DNA from: Patella vulgata
Lineage: Eukaryota; Mollusca; Gastropoda; Patellidae
Direction: 5' to 3'
Length of the DNA stretch: 64,000 nucleotides
Assembly (NCBI RefSeq): GCF_932274485.2
Contig: NC_065885.2
Coordinates: 34,981,062-35,045,061, forward strand
Shown: positions 54,660-64,000 of the stretch, one piece after another
Layout: each line of letters opens with the position of its first letter
Numbering within the stretch: the stretch's first letter is position 1
The notes under the pieces: model-generated
The model's input: only the letters and a program-made list of their open reading frames with translations
What the model was told of the DNA's origin: nothing
Database searches by the model: none
Program-made: the position numbers and the translations under genes

Positions 54660-55070
54660 TTTCATCTCAATCGGATAAAAAATGTGACCTCTAGATGGTC
54701 CACAACCTGAGCCGCCATTCAGACTCAACCATAATTATTATGTAACGGTAATATATTTGAACGGGTTTGAAAATAATATAAAATCGATGAGCCCTCGAGA
54801 CTCCACAAGCTGAAAACGTTATATTTCATACCATAAGGGGTCATAATCCAGAAAGTTACAGTCCAATACGCGCCAATATCGAAATTTGCACTCATGCATC
54901 ATTATGGTGTAACGGTAACATATTTGAACATACTGTTACAAGGGGGCTCCACAACTTAAAAATGTATATATAGGAAGTGACGGTCCAATATGCGCCAAAA
55001 TCGAAAGAAACCGAGATCAAGTTATAAACATACTAAGTCAGTTTGACCCCCCCCCCCCCCAAAAAAACCC
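54660..55070. repeat. Two-unit direct repeat, ~172 bp, plus a C run
   Basis: ATTATG.TGTAACGGTAA.ATATTTGAAC and TCCAATA.GCGCCAA.ATCGAAA recur at about 54735/54903 and 54862/54983. A run of about 14 C followed by A lies at 55047-55066. No gene seen. Confidence 0.55.
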
Positions 55071-55917
55071 AACAAAACAGAACCCATAAACATTTATAAA
55101 ACTCTCAAGGGTCATGCAAATTTCAAGAAATTGCTGGACTCTGGGGATTTCCTTGATTATCTCAAGGATAATGTGTACCAGAACAACCCTCAAAAGATTG
55201 GTGAATTGAGGGCAGCAATCACAGCGCGACATATGCAAGTTTCCCTCCAATACCGCGGAGGCCATTTGGAGTAAGATCATTAGTGTTGATTAATCTTACA
55301 GTTTTTGAAATGCTGTTCTAGGGCTTTGAAAAATGAAAGGACACTCCACAAAATTCCAATGATTTGCATGTAGGCTACTCGCAGTTAATGGAGGCAAACC
55401 ACAAATCAACAAAATGCCTGTCTTCGGTCAAATCAGAAAGAAAACTGTGGACCCAAAATATTGATTTGAATGCTTGCAAGTATGGTGCTAAGGGTCCCCA
55501 AAGAATTTAATGGTCTCACGTATTTGGTGGGCTCCTTTTTAGTCTTGATTTATGTCGTTTTTGATGAATTCGTAAGATTGCCACACGCTGAATTTGTGCA
55601 TATGATAGAAACGCCACAAAACACCATTTACGGGTAATTTTTCAAGCCCAGATTCGCGTTGTGTGACTACGGTAAATATACACCAATTACCTAGTCAATA
55701 TTTATTCTTAAACGCTGCTGGCGTAATTAGTATTTTTTATAAGTTTACACTCATTCCTTTGACTATAACTTTTGATTGTTGAAATATTTTAAAACCATAT
55801 TTGCAGGTTATGGCGATACGTGAAATAATTATTAGTTTTCATTGCGCTGTAGGGCTTGAAATAAATAAGTAGTACAGTATCCCAGGGTCACCAATTTTGG
55901 AACTCCCTTTTTTACCA
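55071..55917. other. Intergenic, nothing recognised
   Basis: No supported ORF, repeat pair or regulatory structure was identified. Confidence 0.4.
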
Positions 55918-56105
55918 TGTACGTGGCAAGGAGTAGGGTCGCCTGTCCAACCTCGTGGGTTTTCTCCGGGTCCTCCGGTTTCCTCCCACTGCTAAAGACC
56001 CCTACGCGCAAGCGAATTATGTAAATAAAATTAAACCATATGTTAGTCCCGAAATGACCTAGTTTGTGTCGAGTGGACGTTAAACCCCATTTCTCTCTCT
56101 CCCCC
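55918..56105 (+). mobile_element. SINE family 1, 5'-truncated copy
   Basis: Begins after the B box (TGTACGTGGCAAGGAGTAGG), keeps the whole central domain (GTGGGTTTTCTCCGGGTCCT) and the tail with CT run. It is nearly identical to 36070-36254, so this family was active not long ago. Confidence 0.85.
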
Positions 56106-56640
56106 CTTTTTTACCAATGTAATATTCCCAAATTAAAGTTAAAGTTGGCGATGTGTATATTTTGTGAGATAATATACTACACGTTAGCCTCTTTACTTGT
56201 GATATTTATAAAACACATACATCAGTGTCTGATCTGCGGTTTGGTTATAATGTTATCCTAACTCGAATACAATATGTTTGTCAGTGAGCCCCTCGGTTCA
56301 ACAAGTAAACAATAAACGAAACAAATATCATGGGTATGACGTTCACAGTTCTAAAAATAATGTACTTCGTGGTACACATATTTTAATGACGTAAATATTT
56401 TCTGCACAATAAGTAAATCTTGAGGGTTTTTTTTATCAGAGGTAACTAGACATAAACCTTAAAAAACAAAACAACAGACGAGCTTGTCTGTCAAAATTTT
56501 GCCTAGAAAATAAACTGTGTCGTACATTCAACTTCAGTTTTTTTTAAAACAAACGCGTTCAAGATGAAGCGATTATATTTTGACAAATAATGTTAATCTA
56601 GTTTAATGATTTTTTTGGGTTTTCAAATTATGTTAAGATA
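56106..56640. other. Intergenic, nothing recognised
   Basis: AT-rich DNA without supported features. Confidence 0.4.
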
Positions 56641-56643
56641 TTT

Positions 56644-56965
56644 AAAACATGTTTGCCAGGCAGATTGTTGACATTGAAGGCAATGCTCTGAATCTCTGAT
56701 CTATAGATATTTGTTATCCGTCGGAATCAGATAAAATTCTGGTTCCTCACCTCTGTAGTTAAAACTTGTTTGCCAGGCTGGTTGTTGACTACAAGGCAGT
56801 GTTCTGATTTACAATAAATTACAAATCCAGGTTCCTTCTCTCAGTAATATTTAAAACGTGTTTTCCAGGCAGGTTGTTGACCGTGAATTACAACTATAAA
56901 TATTTTGTTATCCGCCGAAATAACTTAAATTATGGTTCTTCCCTACTGTAGATTAGGAGTAAATA
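56644..56965. repeat. Three degenerate ~105-bp direct repeats
   Basis: The marker AAAAC.TGTTTGCCAGGC.GGTTGTTGAC appears at about 56646, 56760 and 56852. Each copy continues with AATTCTGGTTCCT-type text. Confidence 0.65.
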
Positions 56966-57650
56966 TAGCCGACATGAATTATGTAATGGGCAATGGACAA
57001 TTCTTACATGGAGGACCTGTCCTGTTACCTCCAGAGTAGAAACGGATAAAGGATGAATGAATAATGCCTTAGATTTAGATTTTCTTATATTTATGCTAAG
57101 CGGAATATTCCTTTAATGATAAAACCATGTGGAAACCAAGATCCCATGGATATCTATAGCATTTAATATCAAACAATTCAAATGGTTCACGATTTGATAA
57201 GCCAGCATATTTAACGGTTTACCCCAGAAATAAAGATTAAAATAACTGATTATCTCTCCATTATCATACCCTTTAATAAGAATTTGAAAAAATTGATCCC
57301 AATCTTAGCCACTGCAAATATTTTCCAGATACTCGGCATCTTTGATGGATTGATTCCAATTAAGATAAGAATGGTAATTGTCGGTTGGTTTATCAGAATG
57401 GTTTATAATTAGTGTGTATACGTTTATTCTCTACTAAAAAACATATCTTCGTTCTGAATGTTTGGGATGATTAAAATGCGTAAAAAAAAAAGAGAATTAA
57501 AATAGCTAATGAGAATCCACATTTTACGCCAAGGTATATAAATAGTACTTAAAGTACGGTAGTCCCATAATGAATTTCATCCACGTTATTACCGTTTGCA
57601 TTTTCTGTAAGAGGACCTATCACGACATTTGGAAAAGAATTATTAAACCA
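56966..57650. other. Intergenic, nothing recognised
   Basis: No gene or repeat supported. Confidence 0.4.
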
Positions 57651-57654
57651 AAAA

Positions 57655-57830
57655 ATGAAATGGGGTTTAACGTCCTGCTGTTCTGCTCCGACTGGGCTAA
57701 TGAAGTTAGGCATACGCCATACAGTGTGCTATGAGGGAAATTTTGCCCGGGCAGTGGCGCTCTGCGGCCAACACTGGGAGCCAACCCGCGACGTCGAGAC
57801 TAGTGAGCCAGTCTTACTTAGCCATTGTCT
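57655..57830 (-). mobile_element. SINE family 2, copy C, internally deleted
   Basis: The minus-strand tail GGACGTTAAACCCCATTTC and the adjacent body (CCCAGTCGGAGCAGAACAG) are joined after a large deletion to a tRNA-like head remnant (GGCTAAGTAAGACTGGCTC). Confidence 0.75.
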
Positions 57831-58760
57831 TTTTGTTCTTGAGGCGGTCAACATGAAACTCGGACCTCGTTTTTTTATGACTTCGCGATAACGTCATAAT
57901 CGGTTCTTGGTTAATACATTACATTCATACTTATTCTTTTTTTTTTAAATAATCTTTTAAAAACGAACAAACTTAAAATAAATAGAAGCAATCAACTTTT
58001 CTTAAATGCGCATTTTCTTGGGATTTTTTTGTTCATTTAAATCGCTTTTTGATTAGATCAACTGGTGGTAAGCACAAGTAGAATGTTGGTAATCATAGAT
58101 TAGCGGAAGAGTGTTATAAAAAATAAACTGCTGAATGCAAATGAGTGAGCGAATACAGGCGATATTATTATGTCCTTCCCATGAATTCTGTACAAATTAC
58201 CATGAAATATTTATTATCTCATATGATTCACCAATCGTATAGTTACAGGTCTACAGCAGTGTAAACAAACTTCAGCATCTGAACGCAACCAGGTTTCAAT
58301 GTTGCGCCGATGCCTCGTTGGGTTTCAGTTTTGAGAACGCTGTAACCATGTCCATTCATGCAGGGAAGTGCCAAAATAAGAGCGTAGCGTAATCTTCGCT
58401 GAACAGAAGTGGAATATTTATTAAAAACAGGTAATTTGTTTACTGTGGATCCTTTCAGCTCCGACAGAACAAGGCACCGGGGTTTCGGAACGTCTTCGAG
58501 GCACCGGGACATGGCGGTGGGGGACAGGAGATGACCTCTCATCCCGGAAATTCTGGCGCAGAAACGATGAAATCTGACGTCTTCTGATTAGAACACTAGA
58601 TACAAGAACCGATTTGGTGCACTTTATCGAATCCAGGGTTTAAGGGTTACATTTAAAAGACTGATCCGTTGACCCATTTCAGTCCCGAAAGAACAACCGG
58701 TAAAAATGTAATGGCAGCGGGGCAATTGCATCCATAGCCTCGCCCCCCCCCCCCTGCAAG
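57831..58760. other. Intergenic, GC-richer patch, no gene assigned
   Basis: 58260-58720 is less AT-rich and carries a 99-codon minus-strand frame (58243-58542) with no recognised domain. It could be an unlisted repeat or a decayed gene piece. Confidence 0.3.
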
Positions 58761-58762
58761 CC

Positions 58763-59185
58763 CACATTGAAATATATTGTCGTAGTCCCCGTCCGTCGTG
58801 GAAGCTCTAGAGGCTAAAAATACCCAATTTAAATTCATACACAGTGTTTAAGGCCATGAGACGAAGAAGCCTATTGATATTCAGTGATTTCCGATAATTA
58901 CTGCCAGTGTTATGGCCCGTGATCACTTTGGAAAACCCTATGAACGCTCTAGCGGTTAAAGTTAATATCCGATTGACTTTAAATTTATACACAGTGTTTA
59001 AGGTCGTGGGACAAAGAAACCTATTAATTTTTAATGATATCTGATGATTACTCGTTATCAGATTTTCATGTGTTGTAAATGTTCTCATTACTGACCAAAG
59101 AAAAAAAATATGCGACAACCCTTGTTGACTGTCGGACGACTTAGCTACTGTGAGCGTATGTTTCGTTGTCTTACAACCTTTCTTT
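58763..59185 (+). mobile_element. Pearl-like element, short copy
   Basis: The worn start (GCCCACATTGAAATATATTG then CCCCGTCCGTC) is followed by about two core units (GCTCTAGAGGCTAAA, CAGTGTTTAAGGCCATGAGA). The same tail as the next element follows: CAACCCTTGTTGACTGTCGG, GAGCGTATGTTTCGTTG. Confidence 0.7.
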
Positions 59186-59214
59186 GAAACTGGGATTGGG
59201 TTCGATTGAAATAG

Positions 59215-60245
59215 TTTTTATACGCCCACATTTAGATGTGGTCGTATATTGTCGTCGCCCCCGTCCGTCCGTCCGTCGGTCCGGCGTCCACAATTGCTTG
59301 TGGACGCTCTAGAGGCTAAAGTTAATATCCGATTGACTTCAAAATTTATACACGGTGTTTAAGGTCTTGAGACGAAGAAGCCTATTTATTTTCAGCGATT
59401 TCCGATAATTACTACCAGAGTTATGGCCCTTGTTCACTTCAAAAAATCTTGTGGACGCTCTAGGGGCCAAAGTTAATATCCGATTGATCTTAAATTTATG
59501 CACAGTGTTTAAGGTAATGAGACGAAGAAGCCTATTGATTTTCAGCGATTTCCGATAATTACTACCAGAGTTATGGCCCTTGATCACTTCAAAAAATCCT
59601 GTGGACGCTCTAGAGGCCAAAGTTAATATCCGATTGACTTTAAATTTATACACGGTGTTTAAGGTCATGAGACGAAGAAGCCTATTGATTTTCAGCGATT
59701 TCCTATAATTACTGCCAGAGTTATGGTCCTTGATTAAAAAAAATCTTGTGGACGCTCTAGGGGCCAAAGTTAATATCCGATTGACCTTAAATTTAAACAC
59801 AGTGTTTAAGATCATGAGACGAAGAATCCGATTGATTTTCAACGATTTCCGATAATTACTACCCAAGTGATGGCCCATGATCACTTTGCAAAATTGTGTG
59901 ACGCTTAAAAGGCTAAAGTTATCATCCGATTGACTTAACATTGATACACAGAGTTTAAGATCTTGAGAGGAACAAGTATATTGATTTTCAATGAATTTTT
60001 ATGACTTGGAACAGCTAAATCCATGATATTAAAAGTTTTGTATACAAAACATTAGCATGGGGCAGAACTTTATGGAAACCAAACAAATTCTAATGGTTTT
60101 CTGAGTTGTTGCTCTTAATCAGATTTTAGTGTATTACAACTGTTTCATTACCGAAAAAAGTAAAAATATGCAACAACTCTTGTTGACAGCCCGGACAATT
60201 TAGCTGCTGTGGGCGTATGTTTCGTTGCCTGGCAACCTATCTTTA
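59215..60245 (+). mobile_element. Pearl-like element, long copy
   Basis: Opens with GTTTTTATACGCCCACATTT pairing with ATGTGGTCGTATA, then GTCGTCGCCCCCGTCCGTCC (tetranucleotide array). The core is four to five ~150-bp units marked by GTGGACGCTCTAG at 59300, 59451, 59601 and 59749. The tail is CAACTCTTGTTGACAGCCCG and GGGCGTATGTTTCGTTGCCT. The 200-codon minus-strand frame 59339-59941 exists only because the unit length is a multiple of three. It lies 30 bp behind a shorter copy in the same orientation. Confidence 0.75.
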
Positions 60246-61429
60246 TTTGCATCGTGATCTTCCATTGCTGATTGGTAACCAGATTGAGAATTTTGTGTTT
60301 CTATCTAGTGCCCCGCCTGTTTATTGTGACGTTTTAAAGTTCCACATCATAACTATTACACGCGTGATACGAAGATGATTGGGATGTGTCTGCTATGTGG
60401 TGGAATTTATCAGTGATCACACTGTTCTTATTACTTATTAATTTTTTACGGTTGGAAGCTTATCGTGGTCTATAGGTGGAGTAAGACCCATACTATAAAC
60501 TCTCTTGATGGCTACTATACAATTTATTATTACCCTTATATTGCATGTTCATTTTAAACCAATGGATTTGTTTGGGCAATAAAATTAGAGACATAAAAAC
60601 TACTACAAGCGTATCCAAATAAAGCCTTATACTAGCACTTGATGATTTCAACACATTTCCATAAACTATATAACTGGTAGGTATTTTCTGTTTATTGTTC
60701 AGTTTGTAAGCCGACTTATTTCGAGGCGATTAACTAGGTTATATCTTACTTATAGTACAATAGTTTAATACAAAAATTCAAGGTTAGCTTTCGAGATGTT
60801 TTTATTTGTTTAAATCTATCAAAAATTAAGCTAACCTGAGAAAAATCCGTACACCAAACATCCAGTCCACTGTATGGAAGAAATATACAGCAATACATAA
60901 TACTTAAAACTATATCTTTTCATATCCATTGCTGCATATAAATGTATTTCATTTTGAATAATATAATTAACCATAGACTCGTCTAATTATTGAACATCCA
61001 AGCACTGGCCTACTTAAAAGTAGAACATTTTGCACAATTACCGGCTGTCAAATTTTGGAAAATTTCGCGGAACCCAGGGAGTGAATGAAACTCCGGACCA
61101 CCCACCCCTCTCTCGCCCCGTGCTATGAGCCCATACCTTATCTTTTGAAACATTAAAATAAGCCCTGTTAAAATGTCCGAACCCAGAAACGAAATATATT
61201 AATAGGTAAAACAACCAATGCCGGTCTAGGTCTATTCCTGGCTAAGCATGGGTATGGAAATTGGGTATAATATATTGTATGGAATAGTTATTAATGACAT
61301 ATCACCTAGTCAGATAGTATAGAAAAATCTTCAATGACATTTATTAAAGATACATTCCCAGGTACAAACTGAGTGATTTGATGATATATTTGGACTAAAA
61401 ACATATTCAAACTAATATTTATCATAATT
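60246..61429. other. Intergenic, nothing recognised
   Basis: No supported gene, repeat or regulatory site. Confidence 0.4.
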
Positions 61430-61819
61430 TTGCTTCAAATCCTTGTCAGGGAATACCCGGCTATAAAAAATCGATCAAAACGGTTGCGAAGTCGGAGGAG
61501 AATTCATTGCATACAAAAGACGATGATATTGTTGCCTTTATCGCTGACTATTTTTTTTTACAAATATCGGCCCGCGTCTTTTTCCGTGATTTTTAACTCA
61601 GACAGTGTTGTACGTCTAACTCTTTATAAAGTTTACCAACATGTACATCAAGCGCTCAATGTCCGCGTGCAACCTTCGACATCACGCGTGCAGACACTCC
61701 TAATCGTCGGGCTGTCGATTAGGGAAACCCGTACATTTCTGTCCTGTATGCGCTTCATGAGTGTTTTTCAGGACATCCAGTATTTTTCTAGTAGGATTGG
61801 ATATTTCTACTTTCCATAA
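61430..61819 (+). other. Unassigned open frame, 129 codons
   Basis: The frame is longer than the local background and the DNA is GC-richer, but the product (basic start, VRVQPSTSRVQTLLIVGLSI near the middle) matches nothing I know. There are no clear splice borders. It may be a worn coding fragment of a host gene or repeat. Confidence 0.2.
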
Positions 61820-62540
61820 TATATGCCAAAATTGCCATACTTTTATTGGAAATAACCACCCGATAAATACTTTTGTTGGAACGTAGCTTTAACTGAACTG
61901 GAATACAGCTGCCTGATAAAGATCATAGAATCCCAGTCGAACGTCGTCCGGTAATAAACTGTACATTTATTCCTTAGGATTGTATCCTGTGCATGGAAAA
62001 GGTTTTAACCAACTTAGATATCGAATTCAATTATATAAATAGCTTTAAAATAGACAAAATATAGTTTCAAAACCCAATGAACTATAAATTGAAGTCGTTG
62101 TATCTAAATATGACGATTCGCCTTCGATAAGGATATTTATAACAGTTTCATTCATTGATCCAAGACGAGAATAGCAAATGGACCATGGTTCGATAATTAA
62201 GGTTGTCCGTTTACATGAAGTGAATATTATACTAATGTCAAAACAACTTCTATAAAAAGATGATATTTGTAGACGGAAACAGTCCTTGTTAAAAATAGCC
62301 AGTAGCGTTTCGTTATTGACATTGAATGCAGAATACACTGTTTTCTTTGCCCCCAAAAAAACGTATCAAGAGAAGGGTGCCCCACCATTAATAAATATCT
62401 CCAAATATCTCGACAACTACACCACAATATTTATATATATACCAAGTCTTAAATCAGTTTCAAACATTTATAGGCACTAAATAAATGGCCATGTTGTACT
62501 TAATAAGCTATGACCATTTAACCATCGATAAATGATAGAC
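61820..62540. other. Intergenic, nothing recognised
   Basis: Short frames on both strands overlap each other (for example 62045-62356 minus) and have no domain signature. Confidence 0.35.
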
Positions 62541-62569
62541 TGAAAAATGGTTACGAGTGTCGGCCATAA

Positions 62570-62960
62570 CATCCGGGCAGAGTTTCACGTGCGATGGCTA
62601 TTTATAGACTCATAGACTCCTGCGCTGAGTGTAATCGCGCCGCGTGGCTAGCCAGAAATCACTCCGAGACAAGCTACTGAAGCGTGCACATTCGCCGTGT
62701 CGAGTTCAACTTTCAGCAGGGAAAATCTTCGCTGCTTTGGGGCACCCAAGAGCAGGATTGTTACTTTAAATTTGCTGCCGACATTAAGAGTGGGTGTCAA
62801 GTCTGTTGGTGCCCAATATCCCGAGATTACTTTCGGGGTAGCTTCTGAACTCTAAATATGATTACAACTATTAATTGAGCTATTGTGTATAACAGGTATC
62901 GTGCCACACTGGTCAATCACAATCACTGAGAGGGATGACATCGGTGCGTGTTAATGAACT
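62570..62960. other. CpG-richer patch, possible promoter or exon of a neighbour
   Basis: GTAATCGCGCCGCGTGGCTA and further CpG words through 62720 stand out from the AT-rich surroundings. No open frame or splice site is convincing. Could be regulatory. Confidence 0.25.
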
Positions 62961-63572
62961 CGCAATATTAACCCCTTTCCTTCTGCAAGTATTAGAAAAA
63001 TAGATAAAGTTGTTTGAAGTATATCAGGATAAAAATATTTCCTATTTAGTGTAAATGGGTATATAAAATGAATAAAAGGAACCATTCTGTCTGAACCAGT
63101 ATACATCACGACGTAATCAATTCAAGCGCCATAGATGAACGATGTGTGATTGATCAACGATGTGTGATGTGGCGTCCGCATACTTGAACCTATAAAGGCC
63201 AGTGGTCTTATGCAGAGGTATAAGAACATTTTCGCAATACTTCTGTGAAACAAACTGGTGTCGTGCAAGAGACATGCTTACACTTTATAAAACATCTGAC
63301 AACTCACGTATCACTTGGGTACTTCACAAAGCTAGAAACATTTGCTGGGTGTTATGTATTGCATGCAGGCACACTTCCATCATTTGATAAAACATCAGAA
63401 TCATAATATTATAAGATTTTTAGTTTATATACGTGTGGTAGGTAATTTATCAACTTGTCAGACACATAAACTAGACTTTATCAAGCTGATCATTGGATAT
63501 ATTCACTGCAATATTTATTCAACAATATTTCAACACTAAATATGGCTGATTATAAACCATAGGTAGGCCTAA

Positions 63573-63740
63573 CTAGTTTTTGTTTAGTTTCCTGCAGTTA
63601 CAGACTAGAGATCTGCCTTCTTGAATTTTTGGCCAAGGAACTGGACCCCAAGTGATACCCGTCTTGAAGTTCTTCTTGTTCTGGTCCGCGGCAATTCGAG
63701 TATGACACTTGGCATGTTTGTTCCTTGGATATTTGCGCAT
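63573..63740 (-). CDS. Small unassigned ORF or first exon near the window edge
   Basis: From the ATG at 63740 the minus strand encodes 55 residues: MRKYPRNKHAKCHTRIAADQ, then NKKNFKTGITWGPVPWPKI and so on. Codons are mixed and GC-richer than background, and the wording (basic, with TWGPVPWP) looks protein-like. I do not recognise the family. Just upstream on the same strand lie CGCCACCATCTTGG (YY1-like) and TGACGTCA (CRE, 63771-63778), as expected of a promoter. The frame could be a complete small protein or a first exon using the GTAACT at about 63590. Confidence 0.35.
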   Translation of the reverse strand: MRKYPRNKHAKCHTRIAADQNKKNFKTGITWGPVPWPKIQEGRSLVCNCRKLNKN

Positions 63741-63764
63741 CGATTGATGGACTTCGATGTCTGA

Positions 63765-63812
63765 TAATTTTGACGTCAAGATTCCAAGATGGTGGCGATG
63801 GCGTCATAGTAC
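63765..63812 (-). promoter_or_regulatory. YY1-like and CRE-like sites
   Basis: CCAAGATGGTGGCGATGGCG (plus strand, about 63784-63803) is one mismatch from the YY1 consensus. TTTGACGTCAAG at 63769-63780 holds a TGACGTCA palindrome. They sit 30-60 bp before the ATG of the small minus-strand ORF. Confidence 0.35.
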
Positions 63813-64000
63813 GTTCATACTTGTACCTTAGATATAAACCAAATGGCGAGTTGTGTGAAGGTGAACAAATTTGTATCAAATCTTTTCATTTTAATGACAG
63901 TTCTAATATCCAATTTCGAGTCTAAATTCAAGTTGTCCCGAAAAAGCTGACAGTGGCCAGTAATTAAAATTTTCCGAAACACAAACTTTTAAAAGGAAAT

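Noticed and set aside
58243-58542. 99-codon minus-strand frame in a GC-richer patch
   Set aside because: No domain, no splice borders. Could be repeat-derived, so not listed as a gene.
59339-59941. 200-codon minus-strand open frame with a 50-residue period
   Set aside because: It runs through the ~150-bp tandem core of a pearl-like element. The period is a multiple of three, so the frame stays open by repetition. No domain.

Overview
This window looks like nuclear DNA of a lophotrochozoan animal, most likely a mollusc and perhaps a gastropod. The reasons are: AT-rich DNA with long introns; one clear metazoan chromatin gene split into many exons with GT-AG borders; tRNA-derived SINEs; 'pearl'-like elements (palindromic start, CCGTCCGT-type microsatellite, minisatellite core) of a kind described from bivalves; and very frequent ACATGTA words. 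Species cannot be fixed from the sequence alone.

Two host genes are supported, arranged head to head. On the minus strand, 17050 to 16455 holds the first two coding exons of an ADAMTS-type secreted metalloprotease: signal peptide, then the reprolysin prodomain. Its catalytic and later exons were not found in positions 1-16454 and probably lie beyond the left edge. On the plus strand, 23722-53740 holds a complete BRPF1/peregrin orthologue in 16 coding exons: N-terminal zinc finger and enhancer-of-polycomb-like region, PHD-knuckle-PHD, bromodomain, coiled helix, AT-hook-like motif, PWWP. It is the scaffold of the MOZ/MORF (and HBO1) histone acetyltransferase complexes. Its promoter and non-coding first exon probably lie near 18.4-18.95 kb, where NRF1-, ETS- and YY1-like sites cluster.

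The most unusual host feature is in the BRPF gene between the AT hook and the PWWP. Two symmetric phase 1-1 exons (36 and 260 codons) sit there. The larger one (46495-47274) is absent from the vertebrate protein as I know it. It can be skipped without a frame change, has three further in-frame GT donors inside, and can read on to a stop (47310-47312) followed by AATAAA (47579), which would give an isoform without the PWWP reader.

The rest is a mobile-element landscape. It includes a hAT-like non-autonomous element with 8-bp target duplications (27655-29046); a 2.6-kb inverted-repeat transposon in BRPF intron 12 that carries a 1.27-kb foldback palindrome and a SINE in its right arm (42722-45310); a Tc1/mariner-like MITE (38111-38326); a hairpin MITE within a related MITE (12157-12463); three pearl-like elements with minisatellite cores (20641-22631, 58763-59185, 59215-60245); two tRNA-derived SINE families with opposite orientation here and a shared 3' tail; and several minisatellites and short dispersed repeats. 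A short unassigned minus-strand ORF beside a YY1-like site (63573-63800) may be the edge of another gene. No CRISPR array, rRNA gene, true tRNA gene or recognisable viral element was found.
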